Of a stretch of 48,679 nt of DNA, positions 1 through 7,599 are shown piece by piece. The stretch is from contig CBIFWW010000007.1 of NCBI GenBank assembly GCA_966186435.1, positions 1 to 48,679 of the forward strand. Reading direction: 5' to 3'. Positions within the stretch are counted from its first letter, which is position 1. Every line of letters starts with the position of its first letter. Both the position numbers and the translations under genes were made by a program. The DNA is from CBIFWW01 sp966186435. GTDB taxonomy: Bacteria > Pseudomonadota > Gammaproteobacteria > Enterobacterales > Enterobacteriaceae. Below the pieces are notes generated by a model, which saw only the letters and a list, made by a program, of their open reading frames with translations, ran no database searches and was not told where the DNA came from.

Positions 1-54
1 GATAATACGTAAGCACTTCCTGACGGAATGCGGCTGAATACCGGGTCATAAAAA

Positions 55-99
55 AACTGCACCTTATTTAGTTGGGTGTCCAACATTTGGGGTGCAGTT
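55..99. repeat. Short palindromic element, possible IS3-family end remnant
   Basis: Nine-base arms AACTGCACC (55-63) and GGTGCAGTT (91-99) are perfect inverted repeats. They enclose a second hairpin, GTTGG-GTGT-CCAAC (71-84). Read on the minus strand, the right end (TGAACTGCACCCC...GTTGGACAC, ending near 101) resembles terminal repeats of some IS3-family insertion sequences. No transposase is visible in the window. It could be the tail of an element lying upstream, a tiny non-autonomous element, or simply a hairpin. I cannot tell which. Confidence 0.4.
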
Positions 100-103
100 C
101 AGA

Positions 104-118
104 AACCCGGCTTTTTTT
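104..118 (+). terminator. Right arm and T-tract of a possibly interrupted intrinsic terminator
   Basis: ACCCGG (105-110) is followed by a T-tract (CTTTTTTTATT). The matching arm CCGGGT lies at 41-46, separated by the palindromic element at 55-99. With the intervening bases removed the two halves would form a normal rho-independent terminator for whatever gene lies upstream of the window. In E. coli that gene is pfkA, but no pfkA coding sequence is recognisable in bases 1-40. Confidence 0.35.
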
Positions 119-230
119 ATTGCCTACATATATTTGCTTTAGTTATATCCAATCTTTTTTTATTCTTTAATAAACGGAAAGCCTTCTGGCAACCTCTGAT
201 TATTCAAACGAATCGGTCAAGAGGCGCGCA

Positions 231-1220
231 ATGAACAAATGGGGTGTAGGGCTAACTATTTTACTGGCATCTGCCGGTGCACTGGCAAAAGACATTCAGC
301 TGTTGAACGTCTCATACGATCCAACCCGCGAATTGTATGAGCAATACAACAAAGCGTTCAGCGCCCACTGGAAGCAACAGACCGGTGATAATGTGGTGAT
401 TCGCCAGTCTCACGGCGGGTCAGGTAAGCAAGCCACCTCGGTTATTAACGGTATTGATGCCGATGTGGTCACCCTGGCCCTGGCCTATGACGTGGACGCT
501 ATTGCTGAACGTGGCCGAATCGATAAACAGTGGATTAAACGCCTGCCTGATAACTCTGCGCCTTATACCTCGACCATTGTGTTCCTGGTCCGCAAGGGCA
601 ATCCAAAGCAAATTCATGACTGGAATGATCTGGTGAAGCCCGGCGTTTCAATTATCACCCCGAACCCGAAAAGCTCCGGTGGGGCGCGCTGGAACTATCT
701 GGCCGCCTGGGGCTATGCCCTGCACCACAACAACGGCGACCAGGCTAAAGCACAGGCCTTCGTCAAGGCGCTATATAAGAATGTTGAAGTGCTGGATTCC
801 GGCGCCCGTGGTGCTACTAATACCTTTGTAGAACGGGGGATTGGTGATGTGCTGATTGCCTGGGAAAACGAAGCCCTGCTGGCGACTCACGAGCTAGGTA
901 AAGATAAGTTTGAAGTGGTGACGCCAAGCGAATCGATCCTGGCAGAGCCTTCTGTCGCCGTTGTCGATAAAGTGGCGGATAAAAAAGGCACCAAAGTTAT
1001 TGCCCAAGCTTATCTGAAGTATCTTTACTCCCCAGAAGGCCAGGAAATTATCGCTAAAAATTACTACCGCCCCCGTGATGAAGCCATCGCGGCAAAATAT
1101 GCGAATACCTTCCCGAAAGTTAAGCTCTTCACTATTGACCAAGAATTTGGGGGCTGGACCAAAGCCCAGAAAACCCACTTCTCACACGGTGGGACCTTTG
1201 ACCAGATTAGCCAGCGTTAA
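231..1220 (+). CDS. sbp: Periplasmic sulfate-binding protein Sbp
   Basis: Substrate-binding component that delivers sulfate (and thiosulfate) to the CysTWA ABC importer. The 329-residue product starts with a Sec signal peptide (about residues 1-19, MNKWGVGLTILLASAGALA, cleavage before KDIQLLNVSYD). The mature part carries the family signatures DPTRELYEQYN and QSHGGSGKQ, and a C-terminal GGWTKAQKTHFSHGGTFDQI stretch typical of Sbp/CysP. Length matches E. coli Sbp. The start follows an AAGAGG-like ribosome site, and a terminator follows the stop. Control by CysB is expected from the family, but I could not identify its site with confidence. The upstream neighbour differs from E. coli because no pfkA end is visible. 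Confidence 0.96.
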   Translation: MNKWGVGLTILLASAGALAKDIQLLNVSYDPTRELYEQYNKAFSAHWKQQTGDNVVIRQSHGGSGKQATSVINGIDADVVTLALAYDVDAIAERGRIDKQWIKRLPDNSAPYTSTIVFLVRKGNPKQIHDWNDLVKPGVSIITPNPKSSGGARWNYLAAWGYALHHNNGDQAKAQAFVKALYKNVEVLDSGARGATNTFVERGIGDVLIAWENEALLATHELGKDKFEVVTPSESILAEPSVAVVDKVADKKGTKVIAQAYLKYLYSPEGQEIIAKNYYRPRDEAIAAKYANTFPKVKLFTIDQEFGGWTKAQKTHFSHGGTFDQISQR

Positions 1221-1227
1221 TCCCCCG

Positions 1228-1253
1228 GCGGCCCTTATGGGCCGCTTTCTTTT
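1228..1253 (+). terminator. Intrinsic terminator after sbp
   Basis: Seven-pair stem GCGGCCC (1228-1234), loop TTAT, GGGCCGC (1239-1245), then TTTCTTTTT. It lies just after the sbp stop and before the cdh ribosome site, so the two genes are probably separate transcripts. Confidence 0.85.
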
Positions 1254-1305
1254 TCACCAAAGGATCGGCTACTCTTCCCTTCCAAACATGTATCAGGGAG
1301 AGGGT

Positions 1306-2064
1306 ATGAGTGGTATTTCGCGCTGGATCGGGCTGGCTTGCCTGATGGTTATCGTAGTAATTAGCGCTGGAGTGGTTTGGAAAAAATCAGGTAACCCTAA
1401 CGCACTACGCCATATCGTGTTAGATCAATGCCTGCCCAATCAACAACAACACCAAAACCCGGCCCCCTGCGCACAGGTGGATGTGCAGAAACATAGCGTG
1501 ATCTTTAAGGATCGGGTTGGCACGTTACAATATTTATTGATGCCAACCTACCGGATCAACGGTATCGAAAGCCCGCTGCTACTGGATCCGCGCACCCCCA
1601 ATTTCTTTTGGCAGGCCTGGCAGGAACGGGGATGGATGAGCCGTAAAGCGGGTAAGCCTATTGACGATAGTGTGGTTTCGCTGGCTATCAATTCTACTTT
1701 CGGCCGTACCCAGAACCACTTCCATATTCATATTTCCTGCCTGCGGCCAGCAGTCAGGCACCAACTGGATAGCCAATCCACGCGAATAAGCAGCCGCTGG
1801 TTACCGCTGGCGGGTGGCATCAATGGCAATACCTATTTGGCAAGGAGGGTGACAGAGTCTGACTTACGCCAGCATAGCCCTTTTGTGATGTTAGCCCGTG
1901 AGGTGCCGGGCGCCCGGGAGCATATGGGCCGTTACGGCCTGGCGCTGGTGGCGCAGAAAGATGGTACCTTTGTATTGCTCGCTACCGAACGTAACCTGTG
2001 GAAACTTAACCGCGCATCGGCGGAGGAAATTCAGGATCATGACTGCAAAATAGCTCAGCCTTAG
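1306..2064 (+). CDS. cdh: CDP-diacylglycerol pyrophosphatase Cdh
   Basis: Membrane-anchored hydrolase of the HIT-like superfamily that cleaves CDP-diacylglycerol to CMP and phosphatidate. The 252-residue protein has one N-terminal transmembrane anchor (about residues 5-24, rich in I/V/L/A). The catalytic-looking HFHIHISCLRP motif matches the Cdh family, as does the C-terminal RHQLDS to HDCKIAQP portion. Length agrees with E. coli Cdh (251). An open frame extends upstream into sbp, but the ATG at 1306 is preceded by GGGAGAGGG and begins directly with the anchor. The ATG at 1288 (adding six residues) is less likely because it lies before that ribosome site. Same position, between sbp and tpiA, as in E. 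coli. Confidence 0.92.
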   Translation: MSGISRWIGLACLMVIVVISAGVVWKKSGNPNALRHIVLDQCLPNQQQHQNPAPCAQVDVQKHSVIFKDRVGTLQYLLMPTYRINGIESPLLLDPRTPNFFWQAWQERGWMSRKAGKPIDDSVVSLAINSTFGRTQNHFHIHISCLRPAVRHQLDSQSTRISSRWLPLAGGINGNTYLARRVTESDLRQHSPFVMLAREVPGAREHMGRYGLALVAQKDGTFVLLATERNLWKLNRASAEEIQDHDCKIAQP

Positions 2065-2077
2065 CGAACGACAGGCG

Positions 2078-2102
2078 AAAAAAAAAGCGCCCGATGGGCG
2101 CT
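2078..2102 (-). terminator. Terminator shared by tpiA (and possibly cdh)
   Basis: Stem AGCGCCC (2086-2092), loop GAT, GGGCGCT (2096-2102). The run of nine A upstream on the plus strand is a T-tract for minus-strand transcripts, so this is a strong tpiA terminator. It lies in the convergent cdh/tpiA gap. Confidence 0.9.
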
Positions 2103-2121
2103 TGATGACAAAGCCGTGAAA

Positions 2122-2889
2122 TTAAGCTTTTTTCGCTTCAGCAGCAGCTTTAACGATAACGGCGAAGGCGTCAGCTTTCAGAGAAGCCCCACCCACCAGC
2201 GCGCCATCGATATCCGGCTGGCCAAACAGCTCAGCCGCGTTAGCGGCGTTTACGGAGCCGCCATACTGGATCACAACTTTAGCTGCGACATCAGCGTCTT
2301 GTTTTGCGATGTGGTCACGGATGAACTTGTGAACAGCCTGTGCTTGAGCTGGGGTGGCTGACTTACCAGTACCGATTGCCCAGATTGGCTCGTAAGCAAT
2401 AACCGCACCTTCGAAGGCAGCAGCGCCCTGGGTTTTCAGCACGGCGTCGATCTGACGGGCACAAACTTCTTCGGTTTTACCCGCTTCGTTTTCTTCTTCG
2501 GTTTCACCGATGCACAGCACCGGGGTCAAACCTTGTTCTTTCAATACGGCGAATTTCTGAGCGATGAACTCGTCGGATTCCGCGTGGTAAGTACGGCGCT
2601 CAGAGTGACCAATGATGATGTATTTGGCACCAATGTCTTTCAGCATTTCTGCGGAAGTTTCGCCAGTGAATGCACCAGACAGGTTTACGTCAACGTTTTG
2701 GGCACCCAGCTTGATGTGGCTGCCAGCAATAGCGTGCGCGGCCAGATCCAGGTACATCGCAGGTGGGGCGATAACAGCTTCGCAGCCTGCAATGCTGGAC
2801 AGTTCTTTACGCAGGTTAGCGATCAGCTCGTTAACCATGTGTTTGCTGCCGTTGAGTTTCCAGTTACCCATCACAATAGGATGTCGCAT
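2122..2889 (-). CDS. tpiA: Triosephosphate isomerase
   Basis: Interconverts dihydroxyacetone phosphate and glyceraldehyde-3-phosphate in the cytoplasm. The 255-residue protein has the usual TIM-barrel landmarks: N-terminal MRHPIVMGNWKLNG with the substrate-binding lysine, the catalytic histidine in IIIGHSERR, the catalytic glutamate in AYEPIWAIGTG (phosphate-gripping loop 6), and the C-terminal phosphate-binding QYGGSVN and GALVGGASL loops. The start is set by family length and the GGAG ribosome site (minus strand) eight bases upstream. An open frame continues eight codons further but lacks support. It links glycerol catabolism (glpFK nearby) to glycolysis. FsaB-derived glyceraldehyde-3-phosphate also enters here. 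Confidence 0.98.
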   Translation of the reverse strand: MRHPIVMGNWKLNGSKHMVNELIANLRKELSSIAGCEAVIAPPAMYLDLAAHAIAGSHIKLGAQNVDVNLSGAFTGETSAEMLKDIGAKYIIIGHSERRTYHAESDEFIAQKFAVLKEQGLTPVLCIGETEEENEAGKTEEVCARQIDAVLKTQGAAAFEGAVIAYEPIWAIGTGKSATPAQAQAVHKFIRDHIAKQDADVAAKVVIQYGGSVNAANAAELFGQPDIDGALVGGASLKADAFAVIVKAAAEAKKA

Positions 2890-2991
2890 TTTAATTCTCC
2901 ACGCGGTAAGCAAAAAATAACGCTGCCATTACAGGCAGCCAGATTTGAAAAACAGTATAGAGACTCAGCCCGCTAAAGGCTTTGCTTTTTA

Positions 2992-3582
2992 TCATTGATT
3001 ACTATTATCAAGCGTCTCAGATAGCGTCAGCTTAATCGGTTCAATCGCGAGGGTCAGCCCTTTTTCACCGTTATCTGCTACAACATAGCGAATTGCGCCA
3101 TCGCTCGCAGCATAATAGCGCTGGCCCTTGCCGTCGCTGAGCAATTTGCTCAATTTTTGTTGGCTTTGGGTTTTTGAAAGCGTCGGGGTGAAGGTATGGA
3201 TCAACGCCGTCATATACTCCAGCGCTTTAGCTTTCGCCGCCTTTTGCTCCGGGCCTTGAATCGGTAGCCAGGTGATTTGCAGGCTGCGTATTTTTAGGGT
3301 GCCGCGCTCCAGTGCACTTGAGGCATACAGATTTTCATTTATCTTACTGGCGGCACGGGTCAGGTTAGCTTTGTCCCGGCTGGAGCCAATGGCTCTGAAC
3401 TCGTTAATGATAAGCGAAGGGTTGGTGGTATTAAATTTTTCCCGGAATTGCGTGATATTCATATCGAAGGTCGGGGCGCCCGGTAACAGGTAGGGCGCAG
3501 GCGGCAGCGGTTCGGCCGCGCCCGCCATCCCGGCCATCCAGGGGGCAATAATTAATGCCAGTACAGGAAGCATGAGTTTCAT
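2992..3582 (-). CDS. yiiQ: YiiQ family (DUF1454) secreted protein
   Basis: Conserved enterobacterial protein of unknown function, 196 residues. Residues 1-25 (MKLMLPVLALIIAPWMAGMAGA) form a clear Sec signal peptide, so the product is probably periplasmic. The rest is soluble, with the family pattern PYLLPGAPTFDMNITQFREKFN near the N-terminus and LQITWLPIQGPEQKAAKAKALEYM in the middle. I chose the start at 3582 because it begins the signal peptide; the open frame runs 22 codons further upstream without a better signal. As in E. coli it sits between tpiA and yiiR. No catalytic motif is recognisable. Confidence 0.85.
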   Translation of the reverse strand: MKLMLPVLALIIAPWMAGMAGAAEPLPPAPYLLPGAPTFDMNITQFREKFNTTNPSLIINEFRAIGSSRDKANLTRAASKINENLYASSALERGTLKIRSLQITWLPIQGPEQKAAKAKALEYMTALIHTFTPTLSKTQSQQKLSKLLSDGKGQRYYAASDGAIRYVVADNGEKGLTLAIEPIKLTLSETLDNSNQ

Positions 3583-3700
3583 TAAACCAGGTTCTCGGCA
3601 AGGTTCTTTATTGAGAGGGATTAAATAGCGATTCACCTGGCTTGTCAAAAAACCACCTCAACAGGGTAGAATGCTGCTTTCTTCATTCAGGGACGTCAAC

Positions 3701-4120
3701 ATGACACTAACACAATGGTTGTTTTCATTCCGCGGCAGGATTGGCCGCCGGGATTTCTGGATTTGGATGGGCCTGTGGCTGGCCACCATGGTGATCCTGT
3801 TCAGCGTGGCGGGCTTGAACCTGGTGAATACGCAAAGCGTGGCATTCATGTTGGTGTGCCTGCTGTGGCCCACCTCGGCCGTGTGCGTGAAACGGCTACA
3901 CGACCGGGGGAAAAGCGGTGCCTGGGCCTTTTTGATTATCCTGGCGTGGATGCTCTTGGCAGGGAATTGGACGGTACTAGGCGGCATCTGGCAGTGGGCC
4001 ATAGGCCGGTTCTTGCCAACGCTGATTATGGTGATGATGGTGTTAGACTTGGGCGCATTTTTGGGCACCCAGGGCGACAACAAATACGGGAAAGACACCC
4101 AGGAAGTGAAGTACCGCTGA
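3701..4120 (+). CDS. yiiR: DUF805 inner-membrane protein YiiR
   Basis: A 139-residue protein of the DUF805 family. Several hydrophobic segments (about residues 18-36, 43-58, 73-92 and 100-120) predict an integral inner-membrane protein. The N-terminal MTLTQWLFSFRGRIGRRDFW and central KRLHDRGKSGAW motifs are characteristic of the family, whose function is unknown. The ATG at 3701 is preceded by CAGGGAC and matches the family N-terminus; an upstream ATG at 3671 would add ten residues. Its stop codon ends at base 4120 and the convergent fpr stop begins at 4121, leaving no intergenic space. Confidence 0.88.
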   Translation: MTLTQWLFSFRGRIGRRDFWIWMGLWLATMVILFSVAGLNLVNTQSVAFMLVCLLWPTSAVCVKRLHDRGKSGAWAFLIILAWMLLAGNWTVLGGIWQWAIGRFLPTLIMVMMVLDLGAFLGTQGDNKYGKDTQEVKYR

Positions 4121-4867
4121 TTACCAATAATGCTCGGCAGTCATATGCCCTGGCCGGCGGCGTAAATGTTTGGACATCTGCCGGGTATCCTTGAGTAACT
4201 GCTGGGTATCACGCACCATCTGCGGGTTGCCACACAGCATCACGTGGCTGGTGGCCGCATCCAGTTTTAAATCCACGGCATTCTCTAAGGCACCACTTTC
4301 GATCAGCGCCGGTATGCGGCCGGTGAGAGAGCCGCTGGCTTCTTCCCGGCTGACCACCGTCTGGATACACAGTTTGCCTTCATAACGGCGGGCCAGATCC
4401 TGCATTTGCGGCAGATAGCTCAAATCTTTCTGGTAGCGGGCGGCGTGAACGAGCACCAGATTTTTAAAGCGGTCGAGATCTTTGCCTTCTTCAAGAATCG
4501 AAAGGAACGGCCCCAGTGCAGTACCGGTAGCCAACATCCAAAGGGTTTCACAATCGGGCACTTCTTCAAGCACGAAGAATCCGGCGGCTTCGCTCACCAG
4601 GTTGACGTGATCCCCCGGCTGCATGGCGTGCAGCTTAGGGCTGAGCTTGCCATCGGGCACCAGCACCAGATAAAACTCAAGGTTGGGATCGCCAGGGGCA
4701 TTAACGTAAGAGTAGGCCCGTTGCACCCGCTCGCCGTCGATTTCAAGGCTAAGCTTGGTGAACTGCCCAGCGGTAAAGGGGAGTACGGGGGCTTCTACAG
4801 TGAGTGTGAATAGCGCGTCAGTCCAATGCTGCACGCGAGTGACTTTGCCGGTTACCCAATCTGCCAT
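4121..4867 (-). CDS. fpr: Ferredoxin/flavodoxin-NADP+ reductase
   Basis: FAD enzyme that passes electrons from NADPH to flavodoxin or ferredoxin, supporting radical-SAM and other reductive enzymes and oxidative-stress repair. At 248 residues it equals E. coli Fpr. The N-terminal FAD-binding barrel contains RAYSYVNAPG. The NADP-binding domain contains LATGTALGPFLSIL and HVMLCGNPQMVRDTQ, and the protein ends in the family-typical MTAEHYW. Downstream it abuts yiiR with no gap. In E. coli fpr is SoxRS-activated; I could not identify a soxbox reliably. The reductase could supply the flavodoxin that reduces the radical-SAM activase PflC encoded elsewhere in the window (inference). Confidence 0.97.
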   Translation of the reverse strand: MADWVTGKVTRVQHWTDALFTLTVEAPVLPFTAGQFTKLSLEIDGERVQRAYSYVNAPGDPNLEFYLVLVPDGKLSPKLHAMQPGDHVNLVSEAAGFFVLEEVPDCETLWMLATGTALGPFLSILEEGKDLDRFKNLVLVHAARYQKDLSYLPQMQDLARRYEGKLCIQTVVSREEASGSLTGRIPALIESGALENAVDLKLDAATSHVMLCGNPQMVRDTQQLLKDTRQMSKHLRRRPGHMTAEHYW

Positions 4868-4967
4868 GATAAGCCTCCTCTACGATTACCGTTGGGTTTA
4901 TCTTCGCCTGCTGAAGGCGAGAATTCCAGCCCCAAAGGGCCGGAAAGCTCTATCGGACAAACGACTT

Positions 4968-5978
4968 TTACAGGATGTATTGATGCAGATTCGCGTCTTT
5001 ACGATCAAGATAATGGGTAGATTTGATCCGGCGGATGGTGCGGGATTTGCCGCGGATCAGCAGGGTTTCCGTAGTGGCCATATTGCCCTGGCGGCTAATG
5101 CCGTCCAACAGATCGCCTTTGGTAATGCCCGTTGCGGAGAACACCACATTATCGCTGCGGGCCATCTCGTTCAGTGCCAGCACTTTACCGGCTTCGATCC
5201 CCATGGTCTTACAGCGGGCCAGCTCTTGCTCACCGATGCGGCGATTAAATTCGTTGTCGCCTTTCACCTGATGGCGGGCCAGCAGGCGGCCCTGCATGTC
5301 GCCATCCAGCGCCCGTATCACCGCAGCAGATACCACGCCTTCCGGCGCGCCGCCGATGCCATACAGCACATCCACTTCGCTATCTGGCATACAAGTTAGA
5401 ATGGAGGCTGCCACGTCGCCATCAGGAATGGCAAAGACCCGTACACCCAGCTGTTGTAAGCGGGCGATAGTTTCATCGTGGCGTGGTTTGGCGAGGATGG
5501 TCACCGTCAGTTCCGCCATCGGCTTGCCCAGGGCAGCGGCAACGCGGGGGAGGTTCTCTTCCAGCGGCAGATTGAGATCGATACAACCCCGGGCGCCGGG
5601 GCCAACGATCAACTTCTCCATATACATATCCGGGGCATTCAGGAAGCAGCCTTTATCGCCCACGGCCATCACTGCCAGCGCATTGGCCTGGCCCATGGCT
5701 GTCATGCGGGTGCCTTCAATCGGGTCTACGGCGATATCCACCGCATCCCCTTTGCCGGTGCCGACGTTTTCGCCGATGTACAGCATTGGGGCTTCGTCGA
5801 TTTCACCTTCACCAATCACAATCTGGCCGTCGATATTGACCTGGTTCAGCATGATGCGCATGGCATGTACCGCTGCACCATCTGCGGCGTTTTTGTCGCC
5901 ACGGCCCAGCCATTTGTAGCCAGCCAGGGCTGCCGCTTCCGTCACGCGGGAAAATTCAATGGCAAGTTCTCGTCTCAT
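4968..5978 (-). CDS. glpX: Class II fructose-1,6-bisphosphatase GlpX
   Basis: Hydrolyses fructose-1,6-bisphosphate to fructose-6-phosphate, letting glycerol carbon flow into gluconeogenesis. The 336-residue length equals E. coli GlpX. The metal and substrate motifs of the class II/inositol-phosphatase fold are present: GEGEIDEAPMLYIGE, VDPIEGTRM and GIGGAPEGVVSAAVIRALDG. It is third in the glpFKX operon, 95 bases downstream of glpK, and a long GC hairpin lies in that gap. Beyond its stop, the bases up to fpr hold only a weak stem (about 4904-4920), so readthrough toward fpr is possible. Confidence 0.97.
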   Translation of the reverse strand: MRRELAIEFSRVTEAAALAGYKWLGRGDKNAADGAAVHAMRIMLNQVNIDGQIVIGEGEIDEAPMLYIGENVGTGKGDAVDIAVDPIEGTRMTAMGQANALAVMAVGDKGCFLNAPDMYMEKLIVGPGARGCIDLNLPLEENLPRVAAALGKPMAELTVTILAKPRHDETIARLQQLGVRVFAIPDGDVAASILTCMPDSEVDVLYGIGGAPEGVVSAAVIRALDGDMQGRLLARHQVKGDNEFNRRIGEQELARCKTMGIEAGKVLALNEMARSDNVVFSATGITKGDLLDGISRQGNMATTETLLIRGKSRTIRRIKSTHYLDRKDANLHQYIL

Positions 5979-6046
5979 AGTCCGCTCGTATCATAAAGAA
6001 ATTGCGCAGGAGTTTAGCACAGGCGGGGGTAGGGCGGGGCAAAGCA

Positions 6047-6068
6047 CAGGCCCCGCAAGCGGGGCCTG
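6047..6068 (-). other. GC-rich hairpin in the glpK-glpX gap
   Basis: Perfect ten-base arms CAGGCCCCGC (6047-6056) and GCGGGGCCTG (6059-6068) lie between the glpK stop and the glpX start. There is no T-tract on either side, so it is not a standard terminator. It more likely stabilises the upstream glpFK mRNA or lowers glpX expression (inference). Confidence 0.65.
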
Positions 6069-6073
6069 AATTA

Positions 6074-7585
6074 TTAATGGGAGTCGTGTTCTTCCCATTC
6101 CATGGCGCGTTTTACCGCTTTCTTCCAACCAGCGTAGCGATAGTTACGCTCGGTGGTTTCAATGCCCGGGCGGAATTCCCGCTCGATAACGGCCTTCTCA
6201 CTCAGTTCATCCAGATTTTGCCAGTAACCCACCGCCAGTCCGGCCAAATAAGCCGCCCCTAACGCCGTAACTTCACGCACTTCCGGGCGCTCTACCCGGG
6301 TGCCAAGGATGTCTGACTGGAACTGCATCAGGAAGTTGTTCGCTACCGCACCCCCATCCACTCGCAGGGCATGGAGGCGCATATCGGCATCGGCCTGCAT
6401 CGCTTCCAGCACGTCACGGGTCTGGTAGGCAATGGACTCCAGGGTGGCGCGAATAATGTGGTTGGCGTTAACCCCACGGGTCAGGCCGAAGATAGCGCCA
6501 CGGGCGTAGGGGTCCCAATAAGGTGCACCCAGGCCGGTAAAGGCGGGCACCAGATAAACACCGTTAGTGTCTTTCACCTTGCTGGCGAAATATTCAGAAT
6601 CGGTGGCATCACTGATCAGCTTCATTTCATCGCGCAGCCACTGGATGGCGGCCCCGCCCATAAACACCGCCCCTTCGAGGGCGTAGTTCACTTCGCCGCT
6701 TGGGCCACAGGCAATGGTAGTCAGTAGGCCGTGGCTGGATTGCACCGCCTGAGTACCGGTATTCATCAGCATAAAGCAGCCGGTGCCATAAGTGTTTTTT
6801 GCCATGCCTTGCTTTACACACAGCTGGCCGAACAGCGCCGCCTGTTGATCCCCGGCGATCCCGGCGATAGGGATACGGGTACCGCCTTTACCACCGATAT
6901 TGGTCTGGCCATAGATCTCGGAGGATTTACGCACCTGGGGCAGCATGGCCCGTGGGATGTCTAATGCTTCCAGCATTTTGTCATCCCAATCCAAATCGTG
7001 AATGTTGAACATCATGGTACGGGAGGCGTTGGTGTAGTCGGTAACATGCACGCGGCCCTGGGTCATGCGCCAGATAAGCCAGGTGTCCACGGTGCCGAAC
7101 AGCAGTTCACCCCGGCGCGCGCGCGCGCGGGAGCCTTCCACGTGGTCGAGGATCCACTTCACTTTGGTGCCGGAGAAGTACGGGTCAATCACCAGGCCGG
7201 TCGCGCTACGCACGTACTCTTCCAGGCCATCGCGCTTCAGTTTTTCACAAATCTCTGCGGTACGGCGGCACTGCCAGACGATGGCGTTATAAATCGGCTT
7301 CCCGGTTTCACGCTCCCAAACAATGGCGGTTTCACGCTGGTTGGTGATACCAATCCCGGCAATCTGATCAGAGCGGATATCGGCCTTAGCAAGCACCTCC
7401 ACCAGGGTGGAGCTTTGCGAGGCCCAAATTTCCATCGGGTCATGCTCAACCCAGCCCGGCTTAGGGTAAATTTGTTCGAATTCACGTTGAGACACGCTAA
7501 CGATGTTGGCGTCATGATCTAGCACGACGGCACGGGAGCTGGTGGTACCCTGATCCAGGGCGACGATATATTTTTTCTCGGTCAT
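6074..7585 (-). CDS. glpK: Glycerol kinase
   Basis: Phosphorylates glycerol to sn-glycerol-3-phosphate using ATP and traps it in the cell. The 503-residue FGGY-family kinase shows the N-terminal phosphate loop YIVALDQGTTSSRAV, the substrate motif GWVEHDPMEIW, VDTWLIWRMT, and the C-terminal FGGY signature region VDGGAVANNFLMQFQSDILG. The start at 7585 follows AGGAAT and matches E. coli (502 residues). glpF ends 14 bases upstream of the start, as expected for an operon. The segment coding GSRARARRG contains an uninterrupted 15-base alternating GC run (7115-7129), where E. coli has GSRERARRG. Confidence 0.98.
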   Translation of the reverse strand: MTEKKYIVALDQGTTSSRAVVLDHDANIVSVSQREFEQIYPKPGWVEHDPMEIWASQSSTLVEVLAKADIRSDQIAGIGITNQRETAIVWERETGKPIYNAIVWQCRRTAEICEKLKRDGLEEYVRSATGLVIDPYFSGTKVKWILDHVEGSRARARRGELLFGTVDTWLIWRMTQGRVHVTDYTNASRTMMFNIHDLDWDDKMLEALDIPRAMLPQVRKSSEIYGQTNIGGKGGTRIPIAGIAGDQQAALFGQLCVKQGMAKNTYGTGCFMLMNTGTQAVQSSHGLLTTIACGPSGEVNYALEGAVFMGGAAIQWLRDEMKLISDATDSEYFASKVKDTNGVYLVPAFTGLGAPYWDPYARGAIFGLTRGVNANHIIRATLESIAYQTRDVLEAMQADADMRLHALRVDGGAVANNFLMQFQSDILGTRVERPEVREVTALGAAYLAGLAVGYWQNLDELSEKAVIEREFRPGIETTERNYRYAGWKKAVKRAMEWEEHDSH

Positions 7586-7599
7586 AGTGGATTCCTGTC

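Noticed and set aside
4901..4922. Possible terminator downstream of glpX
   Set aside because: Only a five-pair stem (TCGCC/GGCGA) with no T-tract; too weak to call.
6998..7522. Open frame of 174 codons on the plus strand inside glpK
   Set aside because: It is antisense to the conserved glpK coding sequence, has no ribosome site, and its composition is explained by G+C-rich codon bias.
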